A DNA stretch of 44,335 nucleotides from Desulfobacterales bacterium. GTDB lineage: Bacteria; Desulfobacterota; Desulfobacteria; Desulfobacterales; UBA5852. The stretch lies in contig JASJCD010000002.1 in NCBI GenBank assembly GCA_030066135.1, positions 1 to 44,335 of the forward strand. The letters are read 5' to 3'. Position numbers and translations under genes: made by a program. Below the pieces are notes generated by a model. The model had not been told where the DNA came from. It did not search any database and worked only from the letters and a program-made list of their open reading frames with translations. Shown here one piece after another: positions 19,324 through 28,261 of this stretch; within the stretch, counting starts at the first letter, position 1, and each line of letters starts with the position of its first letter.

Positions 19324-20793
19324 CTAAACCTTGAAGCTGCCGGTCGAAGCCGAAAGCTGTTCGGCCGTGGCGGCGTTCTGCTGGGTGCTGCGGTCCATTT
19401 CGGTCACCGCGGCATTGATCTGGCGGATGCCGTTGGTCTGCTCCTGGGAAGCCGAAGCGATTTCATTCATGAAAGTGGCCACCTTGTTGGCGTTATCCAC
19501 CATTTCGCCAAACGCCTTGGACGTATCGCCCACCAGGGCGCTGCCATCCTTGATCGTCTTGACCGTGCCATCGATAAGCCCGGCGGTCTCGTGGGCGGCC
19601 TCCGCCGCCCGCATGGCCAGATTGCGGACCTCGTCGGCCACCACCGAGAACCCGGCCCCGGCTTCCCCGGCCCGGGCAGCTTCCACGGCGGCATTCAAGG
19701 CCAGCAGGTTGGTCTGAAAGGCGATTTCATCGATGGTTTCCACGATATGGGCAATCTTGGTGCTCGAGGTGGTGATGTCCTGCATGGCGCTCGAAAGCCG
19801 GCCCATGGATTCACCTGCGCTCTGGGCCTGGTCGATGGCCGCGGTCATCAACTGGTCGGCCTGGGTGGCGTTGTCGCTGTTCTGGCTGGCCATGGCGGTC
19901 AGCTCTTCCAGAGAGGCGCTCGTTTCCTGGATGGCCGCAGCCTGCTGGGAAGCGGATGCCGCCACACTCTGTGAAGCGGCGGCGATTTCGCCGATCATCT
20001 CGCACAGGTTTTCGTTGACCATGTTCATGCGCGCACTCATATGGCTAATCTCGTCGCGTCCCCGGACCTCGATGTTATGGGTCAGATCCCCCTGGCGCAT
20101 GCTGCCGGCAACGGCCAGTACCTCGCGGATGGGACGGTTGACCAGTTTATGGAACAGAAAATAGATCAAGACCGAGAGCATGACGGCGCCGGCGGTCCCG
20201 ATCAGGATACTCTGGTTGCGCAGGCCGCGGGCGGCCAGCTGAGTGGCCTCGGTGGCGGTGCGCACATGGATGCCGCCCAGGGTTTTGCGTGACTGGCCGT
20301 GGCAGTGAAAACAACGCGATTCGTTGCGGATGGGGCGATAGATACTCAGGTAGGGTTTGTCCGCAACGGTTTCGGCGAAGGCCCTTTGGGGTTCCGATCC
20401 TTTGGCCAGCAGGGTATTGATAGCTTCGTGGGAGGCTTCCGAATGGGTGTAGGCCTTGATATTTTTCCCGACCCGTTCGGCTTCGGTGGCAAAGGCGATG
20501 TCACCGTTGAAATCGAAAATATGGACCTCCAGGCCGTCCGCCTTGGCGTTCAGACGCCTGAACTGGGCGCGGACCTCGTCGTTGTTGCCGATGGCCAGGG
20601 CATCGAACATGCCGCCCTCGATGGCCGTGGCCGTAAGGTTGGCATTCTGTTCGGTCTGCTGGGCCAGAATCCGGGACTGGGAATGAACATTGCTGAAAAT
20701 GATCAGACCGAAAATCAACAGAACGATCGGCAGCAGGGCCAGCATGACCTTGGCCCAGAGATGATGGGTGATGGCAGAAAATAGCGTTTTCAT
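19324..20793 (-). CDS. Methyl-accepting chemotaxis protein with c-type heme (CXXCH) periplasmic sensor domain and HAMP
   Basis: Two TMs, sensor with [26 protein letters not shown] ([35 protein letters not shown]), MCP signalling tip [40 protein letters not shown]. Confidence 0.93.
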   Translation of the reverse strand: MKTLFSAITHHLWAKVMLALLPIVLLIFGLIIFSNVHSQSRILAQQTEQNANLTATAIEGGMFDALAIGNNDEVRAQFRRLNAKADGLEVHIFDFNGDIAFATEAERVGKNIKAYTHSEASHEAINTLLAKGSEPQRAFAETVADKPYLSIYRPIRNESRCFHCHGQSRKTLGGIHVRTATEATQLAARGLRNQSILIGTAGAVMLSVLIYFLFHKLVNRPIREVLAVAGSMRQGDLTHNIEVRGRDEISHMSARMNMVNENLCEMIGEIAAASQSVAASASQQAAAIQETSASLEELTAMASQNSDNATQADQLMTAAIDQAQSAGESMGRLSSAMQDITTSSTKIAHIVETIDEIAFQTNLLALNAAVEAARAGEAGAGFSVVADEVRNLAMRAAEAAHETAGLIDGTVKTIKDGSALVGDTSKAFGEMVDNANKVATFMNEIASASQEQTNGIRQINAAVTEMDRSTQQNAATAEQLSASTGSFKV

Positions 20794-20811
20794 TTCGTCC
20801 TCCGGTCCCGT

Positions 20812-21300
20812 CTAGTGCGCCCCGCCAAAGAGCAGGGGTTTGAACTTGAAATTGGCGACCCGTTCAGGGTTATGGCAGCGCTCGCAATCCGCGGGTGACA
20901 GCTCACCCACGATGTCTTCCGGATCGCCGGATTCGACGTGGTCGCTTCCGGGGCCGTGGCAGGACTCGCAACCCAGATTTTGCAGATGGGGCGTTTCGGC
21001 GGGGGAGGTGAACCCGCCGGGCTTGCCGAATCCGGTGGCGTGGCATTGGAGGCATTCCAGGTATTCGGCTTCGGTGAGGCCCTTGCGCATCACCTTTACG
21101 CTTTCGTAAGAATGGGCCTTCTTGGAGTGGGCGTTGTAGCTTTCATACTGATCCTCGTGGCATTCCTGGCACGATTCGGAACCCACATAAGTTAGGTCTT
21201 CGGCGGTCGCCGCCGGCAGTTTGACACCCGTAACGGCAAGGGCCGGCAGGATGAACACCATCGCCAGGATCCAGGCCCGGCAATTGCGCTGTGCAATCAT
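20812..21300 (-). CDS. Tetraheme c-type cytochrome (cytochrome c554-like), exported
   Basis: Signal peptide; CXXCH motifs CQECH, CLQCH, CESCH, CERCH; RBS ggaggg; ends 18 nt before the chemoreceptor gene. Confidence 0.9.
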   Translation of the reverse strand: MIAQRNCRAWILAMVFILPALAVTGVKLPAATAEDLTYVGSESCQECHEDQYESYNAHSKKAHSYESVKVMRKGLTEAEYLECLQCHATGFGKPGGFTSPAETPHLQNLGCESCHGPGSDHVESGDPEDIVGELSPADCERCHNPERVANFKFKPLLFGGAH

Positions 21301-21466
21301 CTTTTCCCTCCAGAATGTTGGTGCAGTCGTTTTGAGGTTCGAACGATTCCGGATCCAGCGGGGCCTGCAGGCGTCCGGCCCTCCCCAGCCATTGGCCTCC
21401 CGTCACCCGGGCGCGTGCATGGGACGAACAAGGTGTCGATCCGTGCACGGTCTTACTTATAGGGCC

Positions 21467-21493
21467 TTATCGGCGATTTTAAGCTATACTTTA
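21467..21493 (-). promoter_or_regulatory. Candidate sigma-28 (FliA) promoter TAAAGTAT-N11-GCCGATAA upstream of the cytochrome/chemoreceptor operon
   Basis: Minus strand: TAAAGTAT (21493-21486), 11 nt, GCCGATAA (21474-21467); 15/16 match to TAAAGTTT-N11-GCCGATAA. Confidence 0.72.
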
Positions 21494-21670
21494 ATTTTAA
21501 GGCAAAAATTAAAAATTCCGGTGGGTCGGGTACATCCGGGGTGGGGATCCATGAATGGGGTTTCAGGTGCCGGCTTCGGGCCTGCGGGGAGGGCCATCCT
21601 GCGCATGCCCGCAAGATAGGGGCCGCCGGCTTCACACGCGGGGCATCGCCGGGCAGGAGGCGATTGCGTT

Positions 21671-22057
21671 TCAGTCGAGGACGTGCCGGTCGAGGACGAA
21701 GCAGGTAAAGTCGCCCTTGAAAACAGCCTCGCCCCCTTCCCGGGAAACGGTCACGGTTACACGGTGTTTTTTGCCCTCGGCGGCATCGACCTGGGCTTCG
21801 GCCACGATTTTTTCGCCGGTGCGCACCGGTTTGAGAAACCGTGCTTCGGCGGCCCCGAGAACGACATGGGGATCGTTGACGGCCAGCATGGCGGCATAAT
21901 CGGCCATGCCGAAGATAAAGCCGCCGTGAACGAGGCCTCTGTCGTCGGCGGCCATCCGCGTGGTTGCGGTCATGTGCACCCGGCAGTAATGCGGGCGCAG
22001 TTCGGCCGGCTGTCCGCAGAGTTCGGCATCGATGGCCAGATGGGTCTGTGCGTCCAT
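21671..22057 (-). CDS. Hotdog-fold thioesterase (PaaI-like)
   Basis: MAADDRGLVHGGFIFGMADYAAMLAVNDPHVVLGAAEARFLKPVRTGEKIVAEAQV; start trimmed to MDAQTH. Confidence 0.8.
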   Translation of the reverse strand: MDAQTHLAIDAELCGQPAELRPHYCRVHMTATTRMAADDRGLVHGGFIFGMADYAAMLAVNDPHVVLGAAEARFLKPVRTGEKIVAEAQVDAAEGKKHRVTVTVSREGGEAVFKGDFTCFVLDRHVLD

Positions 22058-22088
22058 TTTCTCCTCCCGTCCAATTCGCAGCGCGCTG

Positions 22089-22583
22089 TCAGATGGACTC
22101 TTCTTTGAAGCGTTCGGGAACCGCCCCGCAAACCGGGCATCTGTCGGGAATTTCCTCGGCCGCGACATAGCCGCAAACCTGGCAGACAAAATAGGGGCCC
22201 CCGGTTTCATCGGCTGCCAGTGCGGTCAGTTGCGCCACGTGGTTGGCGTTGACCTGTTCAAACTGATCCAGGGCCGCCTCGGCGGACTTGTCGCCGGTCT
22301 GCCGGGCAAGCGCGCGCGCCTGCGGATAAACCTCCCCGGCCAGGATCTCTTTTTCTTTTCGCAGGGCGCTCAGATGGTCTTCCAGGGCGCTGATTTTGCC
22401 GCGCAGGTAGGTCAGGGCGCGCCGCGCGCTGATCTCCTCGCCCCGCGCCAGGGCAGCCAGCAGCCGAGCCTGTTGGTTGCGGCCCTCGCGCTTGACCTTG
22501 GTGACATAGAGACGGTTGCGGGCGGCCGAGGCCGATTCCGTAGCAAAGGAAAGCCGCATGCTGGTTTCCAGATCGGATGCCAT
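22089..22583 (-). CDS. Rubrerythrin-like protein: ferritin-like helical domain plus C-terminal rubredoxin-like zinc/iron site
   Basis: TSMRLSFATESASAARNRLYVTKVKREGRNQQARLLAALARGEE...; C-terminal YFVCQVCGYVAAEEIPDRCPVCGAVPERFKE. Confidence 0.85.
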   Translation of the reverse strand: MASDLETSMRLSFATESASAARNRLYVTKVKREGRNQQARLLAALARGEEISARRALTYLRGKISALEDHLSALRKEKEILAGEVYPQARALARQTGDKSAEAALDQFEQVNANHVAQLTALAADETGGPYFVCQVCGYVAAEEIPDRCPVCGAVPERFKEESI

Positions 22584-22706
22584 GGCATCTCCTCCTGATG
22601 GGGCTGCTGCCGGTGTATGGGTTTCCGGGGACGTGGAAGACGGTCGGGTTGGATATTCGTAACCCGATTGGCAGAGGATGTAAATGCCTTTCGGGATTCT
22701 CTCGGA

Positions 22707-23792
22707 TCAGGGGGTCGGCCGACGCAGGGCGCTGAGGGCGCGCTTGTCCATTACCCGGCGCCACAGCGGCGGCACCATGGCCAGAACGATCATGCCGGCG
22801 TAGCCTGTGGGCAACTGGGGGCTTTCGCTATGGTGGCGCAGCACTTGATAACGATTGGCGGGACGGTAGTGATGATCGGAATGGCGCTGAAGGTTGAACA
22901 GAAAACGGTTGGTCAGCCAGTGGCTTGAATTCCAGGAGTGCCAGACGCGAACCGGTTCATGCTGATCGCCCCTGCGGCGCCGCAGCAGGCCGTAGTGTTC
23001 GACATAATTGACCACTTCCAGCAGCACGACGGCCACGAGGCTCTGCAGCAGCCAGTAGGGCAGGGCCCGCCAGCCGAATAGGAACACGAGACCCAGCACC
23101 CCGGCCGTTTCCAGCAGCAGGTATTGCAGCAAGCGGTTGCGGATGGAAAGGGAGGGCTGTCCCTTGCGTTTCAGGCGTGCGGCTTCGATGGCCCAGGCGC
23201 TGCGGAAGCCGCCCCCGATGCTTCGCGGCAGAAAACGATAGACCGATTCGCCCAGGCGGGCGGTAGCCGGATCCCGGGGCGTGGCCACATGGCGGTGGTG
23301 GCCGGCAACGTGCTCCACGGCCCAGTGCATATAGCCGACAGTCAGCAGCATGACCCGGGACAGGAAGATTTCCAGACCGGAATCGATGCGGTGCTGAAGC
23401 TCGTGGGAGACATTGATACCCATGATACCGGAACTCACGCCTACCGCCACCGTAAGCCCCAGGGCTTCGATGAACCCGTTCCCCGACCCGCCCACTACCC
23501 AGGCACCCCAGAGCACCAGCGCCAGTTGGCAGGGCACGCACAGCCAGGTGAGCACACGGTAGATCGGTATCGTGGCGCGCGTTTGGGCCTCTTCGGGGGA
23601 AAGGTTGGTCGTGTCAGTACCCACAAGCGCGTCCAGGAGCGGGACCAGACCGAAGACCAGGAAAGGGGTCAGCAGGTTGCCCCAGCCACCCAGCCGATAG
23701 CCGATCAGGACGCTCAGCGGGATGGTGAAGACGAGGGCAAAGGCGAGGGCATCCCGGCGTTGATTGTGGGGCGCGGGTTGATGGGCTTCCAT
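22707..23792 (-). CDS. AlkB-like membrane alkane 1-monooxygenase / fatty-acid desaturase superfamily
   Basis: Histidine boxes SHELQHR, EHVAGHHRHVATPRDPATA, LQRHSDHHYRPA and NYVEHYGL typical of integral-membrane alkane hydroxylases; RBS caggagg upstream of MEAHQ. Confidence 0.9.
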   Translation of the reverse strand: MEAHQPAPHNQRRDALAFALVFTIPLSVLIGYRLGGWGNLLTPFLVFGLVPLLDALVGTDTTNLSPEEAQTRATIPIYRVLTWLCVPCQLALVLWGAWVVGGSGNGFIEALGLTVAVGVSSGIMGINVSHELQHRIDSGLEIFLSRVMLLTVGYMHWAVEHVAGHHRHVATPRDPATARLGESVYRFLPRSIGGGFRSAWAIEAARLKRKGQPSLSIRNRLLQYLLLETAGVLGLVFLFGWRALPYWLLQSLVAVVLLEVVNYVEHYGLLRRRRGDQHEPVRVWHSWNSSHWLTNRFLFNLQRHSDHHYRPANRYQVLRHHSESPQLPTGYAGMIVLAMVPPLWRRVMDKRALSALRRPTP

Positions 23793-24406
23793 GGGTGGCC
23801 TCCTGTCGCCGATAGGGTGGTTGCCGTCGCCGCGGCGGGGAGGGCCGCCAGGGCGAATGAGAGCGCCCTGACCAGACGGCGCATACAATTTGATCGACCA
23901 AGCGTTTCACGGAGGTCACGGTCGATCTCCAGCTGAACCCCCTTACCGCGGCGGCCGCGGTTGCAAAGGTTGGCTGGATGGCGGCCGGCGAGCGCCCTGC
24001 CGCCGTAGCGGCGGGCCCTGAATCCCGCCTGCTGCAGACAGCGCTTAAAGATGCGGCCCCCCTCTCGATCGCGGCCCCCGATGCGAATGGTGCCCTTCGT
24101 CTGCGCGCAGCCGTGAATGGTAAGAACCCATACGGCCCGGCGTGTCATGCGCCGGGCCAACGGCTCGTCGAACCGGTGGCTGGTAATATGCAAGTCCCTG
24201 TTGCCGCGGGGCTTCAGGCCGAGAAAACTGTATAAAGCGTGCCGCCTGCCGGCCAGGATCGCGGCCAGAATGTCCGTTCCCGGCTCGATGCCGCCCCCGT
24301 GCGGGGCCATGACGAGCAGGCCGGTGCGCCCCAGGCGGGACCGTACCCGGTAGTCGCGCATCGGTTGTTCGTGGCGCGCAAGTTCACGAAAAGAGCGATA
24401 GGGCAT
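23714..24406 (-). CDS. Poly-gamma-glutamate hydrolase family protein (PghP/DUF867-like); 3' end overlaps the AlkB-like gene
   Basis: YRSFRELARHEQPMRDYRVR...LLVMAPHGGGIEPGTDILAAILAG..ALYSFLGLKPRGNRDLHITSHRFDEPLA..VLTIHGC; C-terminal tail looks non-homologous. Confidence 0.78.
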   Translation of the reverse strand: MPYRSFRELARHEQPMRDYRVRSRLGRTGLLVMAPHGGGIEPGTDILAAILAGRRHALYSFLGLKPRGNRDLHITSHRFDEPLARRMTRRAVWVLTIHGCAQTKGTIRIGGRDREGGRIFKRCLQQAGFRARRYGGRALAGRHPANLCNRGRRGKGVQLEIDRDLRETLGRSNCMRRLVRALSFALAALPAAATATTLSATGGHPWKPINPRPTINAGMPSPLPSSSPSR

Positions 24407-24451
24407 AAGTCATGACGGGGTGCAACGCCACCGGTGTCTGACGGTTCAGGT

Positions 24452-25159
24452 TTACCCGCGCAAGTGGGCCGTCAGCTGCGTCAGGATCCTGTCGAGCACG
24501 TCGTAATTGGGACCATACCATTTGTCCGTGCTTTGCATGGCATCGGGCGTCTGGACATAGGGCCCCGGAGACAGGTCGTCCTGGCCGTTTTCGATCAGCG
24601 CCTGCAGGCTTTGCGGTGTTGTTTCGAGGTGGAATTGCAGCCCCACGACCCGGTCGCCGATGGCATAGCCCTGTTGCCGGCAGGCGGCGCTGCGGGCCAG
24701 CGGCAAGGCCCCCGCCGGAAGGTTAAACGTATCCCCGTGCCAGTGAAAGACCTTGATTCGGGGAGGTAGACATTTGCCAATGGGATGATCGGCGGCGATC
24801 CGGGTTCGCTGGATGTCGAACCATCCGATTTCACGTTGATCATTGGGATAAACCTTGGCCCCCAGCGCATCGGCAATAAGTTGGGCCCCCAGGCATATGC
24901 CCAGAATTGCCTTCTGGGCCGCAACGGCATCGCGGATGAAACGCTTTTCGCGTAACAGCCAGGGATAGCGGTCGGTCTCATGGGTGCTCATGGGCCCGCC
25001 CATGATCACCAGAACATCGAAGGCCTCCAATGCGGGCAGCGGCTGGTTTTCATAAAACCGCGTGGCCGTCACGGCGGCGCCGGCCGCTTCGGACCATGGG
25101 CCGATCCGGCCCAGACCTTCGAATGCGACGTGCTGCAGATAATGGAGCCGTAAAGTCAT
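24452..25159 (-). CDS. Type 1 glutamine amidotransferase (GATase1, GMP synthase-like)
   Basis: VLVIMGGPMSTHETDRYPWL, nucleophile region KAILGICLGAQLIADALGAKV, FHWHGDTF, VVGLQFHLETTP. Confidence 0.88.
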   Translation of the reverse strand: MTLRLHYLQHVAFEGLGRIGPWSEAAGAAVTATRFYENQPLPALEAFDVLVIMGGPMSTHETDRYPWLLREKRFIRDAVAAQKAILGICLGAQLIADALGAKVYPNDQREIGWFDIQRTRIAADHPIGKCLPPRIKVFHWHGDTFNLPAGALPLARSAACRQQGYAIGDRVVGLQFHLETTPQSLQALIENGQDDLSPGPYVQTPDAMQSTDKWYGPNYDVLDRILTQLTAHLRG

Positions 25160-25250
25160 AGGCGTGATGCTCCTAGAGTGTGTTCTTGAAGGGGTTGAAT
25201 CTTCCCTTCCGAAGAAGACTAAAAGCGTATTCGCTTTGACCTAAACCTTC

Positions 25251-25301
25251 CCCCTCCGGGTGTTTACCTGAGGCCTCCCGCTCTGCGGGCGGCGCTTCGC
25301 T
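25251..25301. repeat. Copy of an intergenic dispersed repeat with hairpin (cf. 29971-30028)
   Basis: ccttccccctccgggtgtttacctgaggcctcccgctctgcgggcggcgcttcgc resembles tgcccttacgggaggctacctgatgcctccccctgcgcgggaggcgattcac. Confidence 0.55.
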
Positions 25302-25347
25302 TTGGTGGGGCCAATGCAATACAATGATCGCACCCGCGGCCGGGAGG

Positions 25348-26439
25348 TCAGGCGGTTTCGGTCGCCGCCCTGATCCCGAAGAGCAGAAAGACCAGGGCCA
25401 CGACAAAGCTGCCGGTATCCCAAAAAGGCAGATCAAGTTTAAGGAGCATCAGCAGGGTATCCACCAGGATGACCGGTGTCATGGCCATTACGGCCACAGC
25501 CACAGTTGCGCCGAAGGGCAAGGGCCGCCTGAGAAGCATGGCCACCGCCATGCCGATGCCGCCGTAGATCAGCACCTGGACGGTGCGCAGACAATAGCTG
25601 AAAACGAGCATCAGCGGGTAGAGGACGACCGGTGCCCAGCGCAGCGAGGTTTGCAGCCACTGGTCGATATCATCCCGGGTCAGGTCCAGTTTTTCGATTG
25701 GGCGCAGGTCGATGACCCGACTGCTGCCGGAACCGATGCGCGCCGTCAGGCGGGACTGGGTCAACAGCAGCATGGCCTCGGTCTGGCGCAAAGATGTGAT
25801 CTGGCCGGTGGTGTCGATAACGGCAAAAATGCGCCGGCTGTCGCCCCCGTAAATCTGATAGGGCTGCTCAACCGTCACCGTGACCTTGCCGTCCTCGATG
25901 GTGATCGGTGGTATTTGTGCCAGGATGGCCGGCGCCTGATCGTTCACAAAGGTGGCGGCCAGGGCCTGGAAATGGAGCATGAAGGCCACGCCTGTCAGGG
26001 CGAGCAGAATTAGCAGGTGGCCAAAGGCCAGTCCGCGCCAGTGGCGGGCCACGTCGCGGTAGAAGGGCTTGTGGAAAAAGGCCAACACATAGGGATGCTG
26101 CAAACCGTAGCGGCGCTTTGCCATTGGCGCGTCGGCGGCGGCATCATCCTCTGACGCGCCGGTCTTGCGGTGGGTGGGGTCTTCTTCGGGCTCAGGCGCC
26201 CGAGCGGGTTCGGGCTGAAGTTCGATTCGGCAGAGCGCACCGGTGTTTTGAAAAGCAGCCTGGTCCTGACGGGCCGTTTCGATGTCGAGGCCATCTTTCA
26301 GCACAACGGGCGCGCGCTCGAAAAGGGATTCGACCTCAGAAACCGGGACACCGAAAAGGGATGCCAGGTTCAGCCTTACCGTTGCCGGGTCCTGTCCCTC
26401 CTGGATTTCGCCCTCGAAAATAAGCTCGTATGCGCGCAT
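25348..26439 (-). CDS. Multi-TM membrane protein, DUF1189-like, with soluble N-terminal domain
   Basis: N-terminal MRAYELIFEGEIQEGQDPATVRLNLASLFGV..., then TMs and YGGDSRRIFAVIDTTGQITSLRQTEAMLLLTQSRL typical of DUF1189-type proteins. Confidence 0.65.
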   Translation of the reverse strand: MRAYELIFEGEIQEGQDPATVRLNLASLFGVPVSEVESLFERAPVVLKDGLDIETARQDQAAFQNTGALCRIELQPEPARAPEPEEDPTHRKTGASEDDAAADAPMAKRRYGLQHPYVLAFFHKPFYRDVARHWRGLAFGHLLILLALTGVAFMLHFQALAATFVNDQAPAILAQIPPITIEDGKVTVTVEQPYQIYGGDSRRIFAVIDTTGQITSLRQTEAMLLLTQSRLTARIGSGSSRVIDLRPIEKLDLTRDDIDQWLQTSLRWAPVVLYPLMLVFSYCLRTVQVLIYGGIGMAVAMLLRRPLPFGATVAVAVMAMTPVILVDTLLMLLKLDLPFWDTGSFVVALVFLLFGIRAATETA

Positions 26440-26524
26440 GCCGATCTCGTTATGGAATCAAGCGACCGTCCCTGCCGCCGGCGGTTGCCGGCGGGTTCGC
26501 AGGTCAAAGCAGAAGGGACCTATA

Positions 26525-27145
26525 TCAGTAAGGTGCGAGGTGTGCAAGCACACGCCCGGGGACGGGCGAAAATTCAGACGCCCCGGGCGGTTGCCAGTAA
26601 AACTGAAAGGCGGCGGTGCCTTTGCGCTGGAAATAGCGGATGCGCAGCGAATACCAGGCCGGCGTCTGGACCACGAATTCGGCCGGCGGGGTCAATTGAT
26701 CGCCGGAGGGATGCCAGGCCGGATCTTCCAGCAGCACGCGGCCGTCGAGCGAGAGCCGAAAGCCATCGTTGCTGTTGACCTGGAATTGATAGCGGCCGGG
26801 CTTGTCCAGAAGGATGAAGCCGCTCATTTCCATACCGATACCGCGGTTGGTGCCGCTTTTGAATACCTCTCCACGGCCGAAACGCCGGTTCAGATTGGTG
26901 ACCGGGGGGCCGGCCACGCCTTTGGCAAGGGCCTCTTCACCCTGGGGCAGCATGTCGACGTGCCGGACGAAGCGTTTGGGAAAATAGAGCACCGCCAGAC
27001 CGGGCTTCATCTCATCGGCCATTTCGGGCATGGGCGCTGCCGCCGGCCGGGCAAAACCGCCATCGCGCACACTGGCGCAGCCCGCCAGCAGCGTTGCCGA
27101 AAGGAGAAGAATAATTGCCGCCGTCTGCAGCCGCTTCGTGCTCAT
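26525..27145 (-). CDS. Lipoprotein with PA14-like domain
   Basis: Lipobox LLAGCAS; PA14-like GRYQFQVNSNDGFRLSLDGRVLLEDPAWH...WYSLRIRYFQRKGTAAFQFYWQPPG. Start set at MSTKRL. Confidence 0.72.
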   Translation of the reverse strand: MSTKRLQTAAIILLLSATLLAGCASVRDGGFARPAAAPMPEMADEMKPGLAVLYFPKRFVRHVDMLPQGEEALAKGVAGPPVTNLNRRFGRGEVFKSGTNRGIGMEMSGFILLDKPGRYQFQVNSNDGFRLSLDGRVLLEDPAWHPSGDQLTPPAEFVVQTPAWYSLRIRYFQRKGTAAFQFYWQPPGASEFSPVPGRVLAHLAPY

Positions 27146-27237
27146 GTGTCCATCCTTGTAAATTTTCATGGGAGGTCGGTCGCCGGCGTCATCCGCACCC
27201 TGTGGTTGACGTCGGCGGGGCGCAGGGTGGATGCCGA

Positions 27238-27660
27238 TCAATGCGGGAACTTGATAGATACCTTCTCGTAGCCTTTTTTTGATTTGAGCTTGACCTCCAA
27301 ATCGATACTGCTGTCCCGCATGCCGAGCGCCAGGCGCGTTTTGCCCTTTTCCGTATCGATGTGGGTGATTTCCCGGATGGCGGCCAGAATTTTATCGCCG
27401 ACGTTCGGACCGGGTGAAGGCAAATCGGCGGTGCGGTATTCGGCGGTCACCCGAATGTTGCCGTCGTCGGCCTTGCTCAGCGTTATTTTGCTGGCATTGC
27501 TGTTCACACCGTGAAGCGCCGCCAGGGCCAGCCACTTGAGACCGATTTCTTCTTCATCGGCTGCGGCCGGTATCTGTGACATCTCCCTGAGCGGGTCCGT
27601 CGTGGCAAAGCAGTCACACAGTTCCTGTACTTTCAAGTGTAGATTACGTTCGTCTTTCAT
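27238..27660 (-). CDS. Conserved hypothetical protein
   Basis: Intact ORF MKDERNLHLKVQELCDCFATTDPLREMSQIPAAADEEEIGLKWLALAALHGVNSNASKITL...; same-strand context. Confidence 0.6.
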   Translation of the reverse strand: MKDERNLHLKVQELCDCFATTDPLREMSQIPAAADEEEIGLKWLALAALHGVNSNASKITLSKADDGNIRVTAEYRTADLPSPGPNVGDKILAAIREITHIDTEKGKTRLALGMRDSSIDLEVKLKSKKGYEKVSIKFPH

Positions 27661-27789
27661 GATCAAGGCTCTCCCTCGTCGATGGTTGTAATTGTTTAAA
27701 ACCCTGTCATGCTAGGATGCTGGAACATTAAGGATCGTTTGTTAAAAAGCAAGAACGTCTCCGCCCTCGTTGCCCCTGCGGTGACGCGG

Positions 27790-28257
27790 TTATTCTCCGC
27801 AGGATTCGGCGGCGGGATCAAAGACCGGGCGGCGATCCTGGACGAAACGCTGCATGAAGCGGCGATAGCGGCGGCGCAGAAAGTCGCGCCGGTTCCACAG
27901 GACGGGGGCCAGGCGCCTCTGCCGGGCCGGGCGGACCACATAGGTCCAGACGCCCCGGCGGCGGCCGTCGCCGAGGCGTACCGTCAGTCGCCGCCGCTGG
28001 TAGAGGGCGCCTTCGAATCGGTCGAGGATTTCCAGTTCGGTGGGGCTCAGGTCGAAGTACACCTGACCGCGGGTGACGCGTAAAGGGTCTGGCCGCAGTC
28101 CGGGATATTCCGCCCGGCGAACCTGAAAGGCGCCGTATCCGGCAAGTTCGGCCCGGCGGCCTTTGAAACGCCGTCCGACCACCGCATGCATCACAGCGGG
28201 AATTTGCAGGGTGCCGTAGCAGAAAAGATCGTGACGCAAACGATGCCGGCCTTTCAA
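27790..28257 (-). CDS. Gamma-glutamylcyclotransferase (AIG2/GGCT)-like family protein; start uncertain (no ATG at the homologous N-terminus)
   Basis: HDLFCYGTLQIPAVMHAVVGRRFKGRRAELAGYGAFQVRRAEYPGLRPDP...GQVYFDLSPTELEILDRFEGALYQRRRLTV. TTG at 28257 or 28239 proposed. Confidence 0.7.
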   Translation of the reverse strand: MKGRHRLRHDLFCYGTLQIPAVMHAVVGRRFKGRRAELAGYGAFQVRRAEYPGLRPDPLRVTRGQVYFDLSPTELEILDRFEGALYQRRRLTVRLGDGRRRGVWTYVVRPARQRRLAPVLWNRRDFLRRRYRRFMQRFVQDRRPVFDPAAESCGE

Positions 28258-28261
28258 GGCG

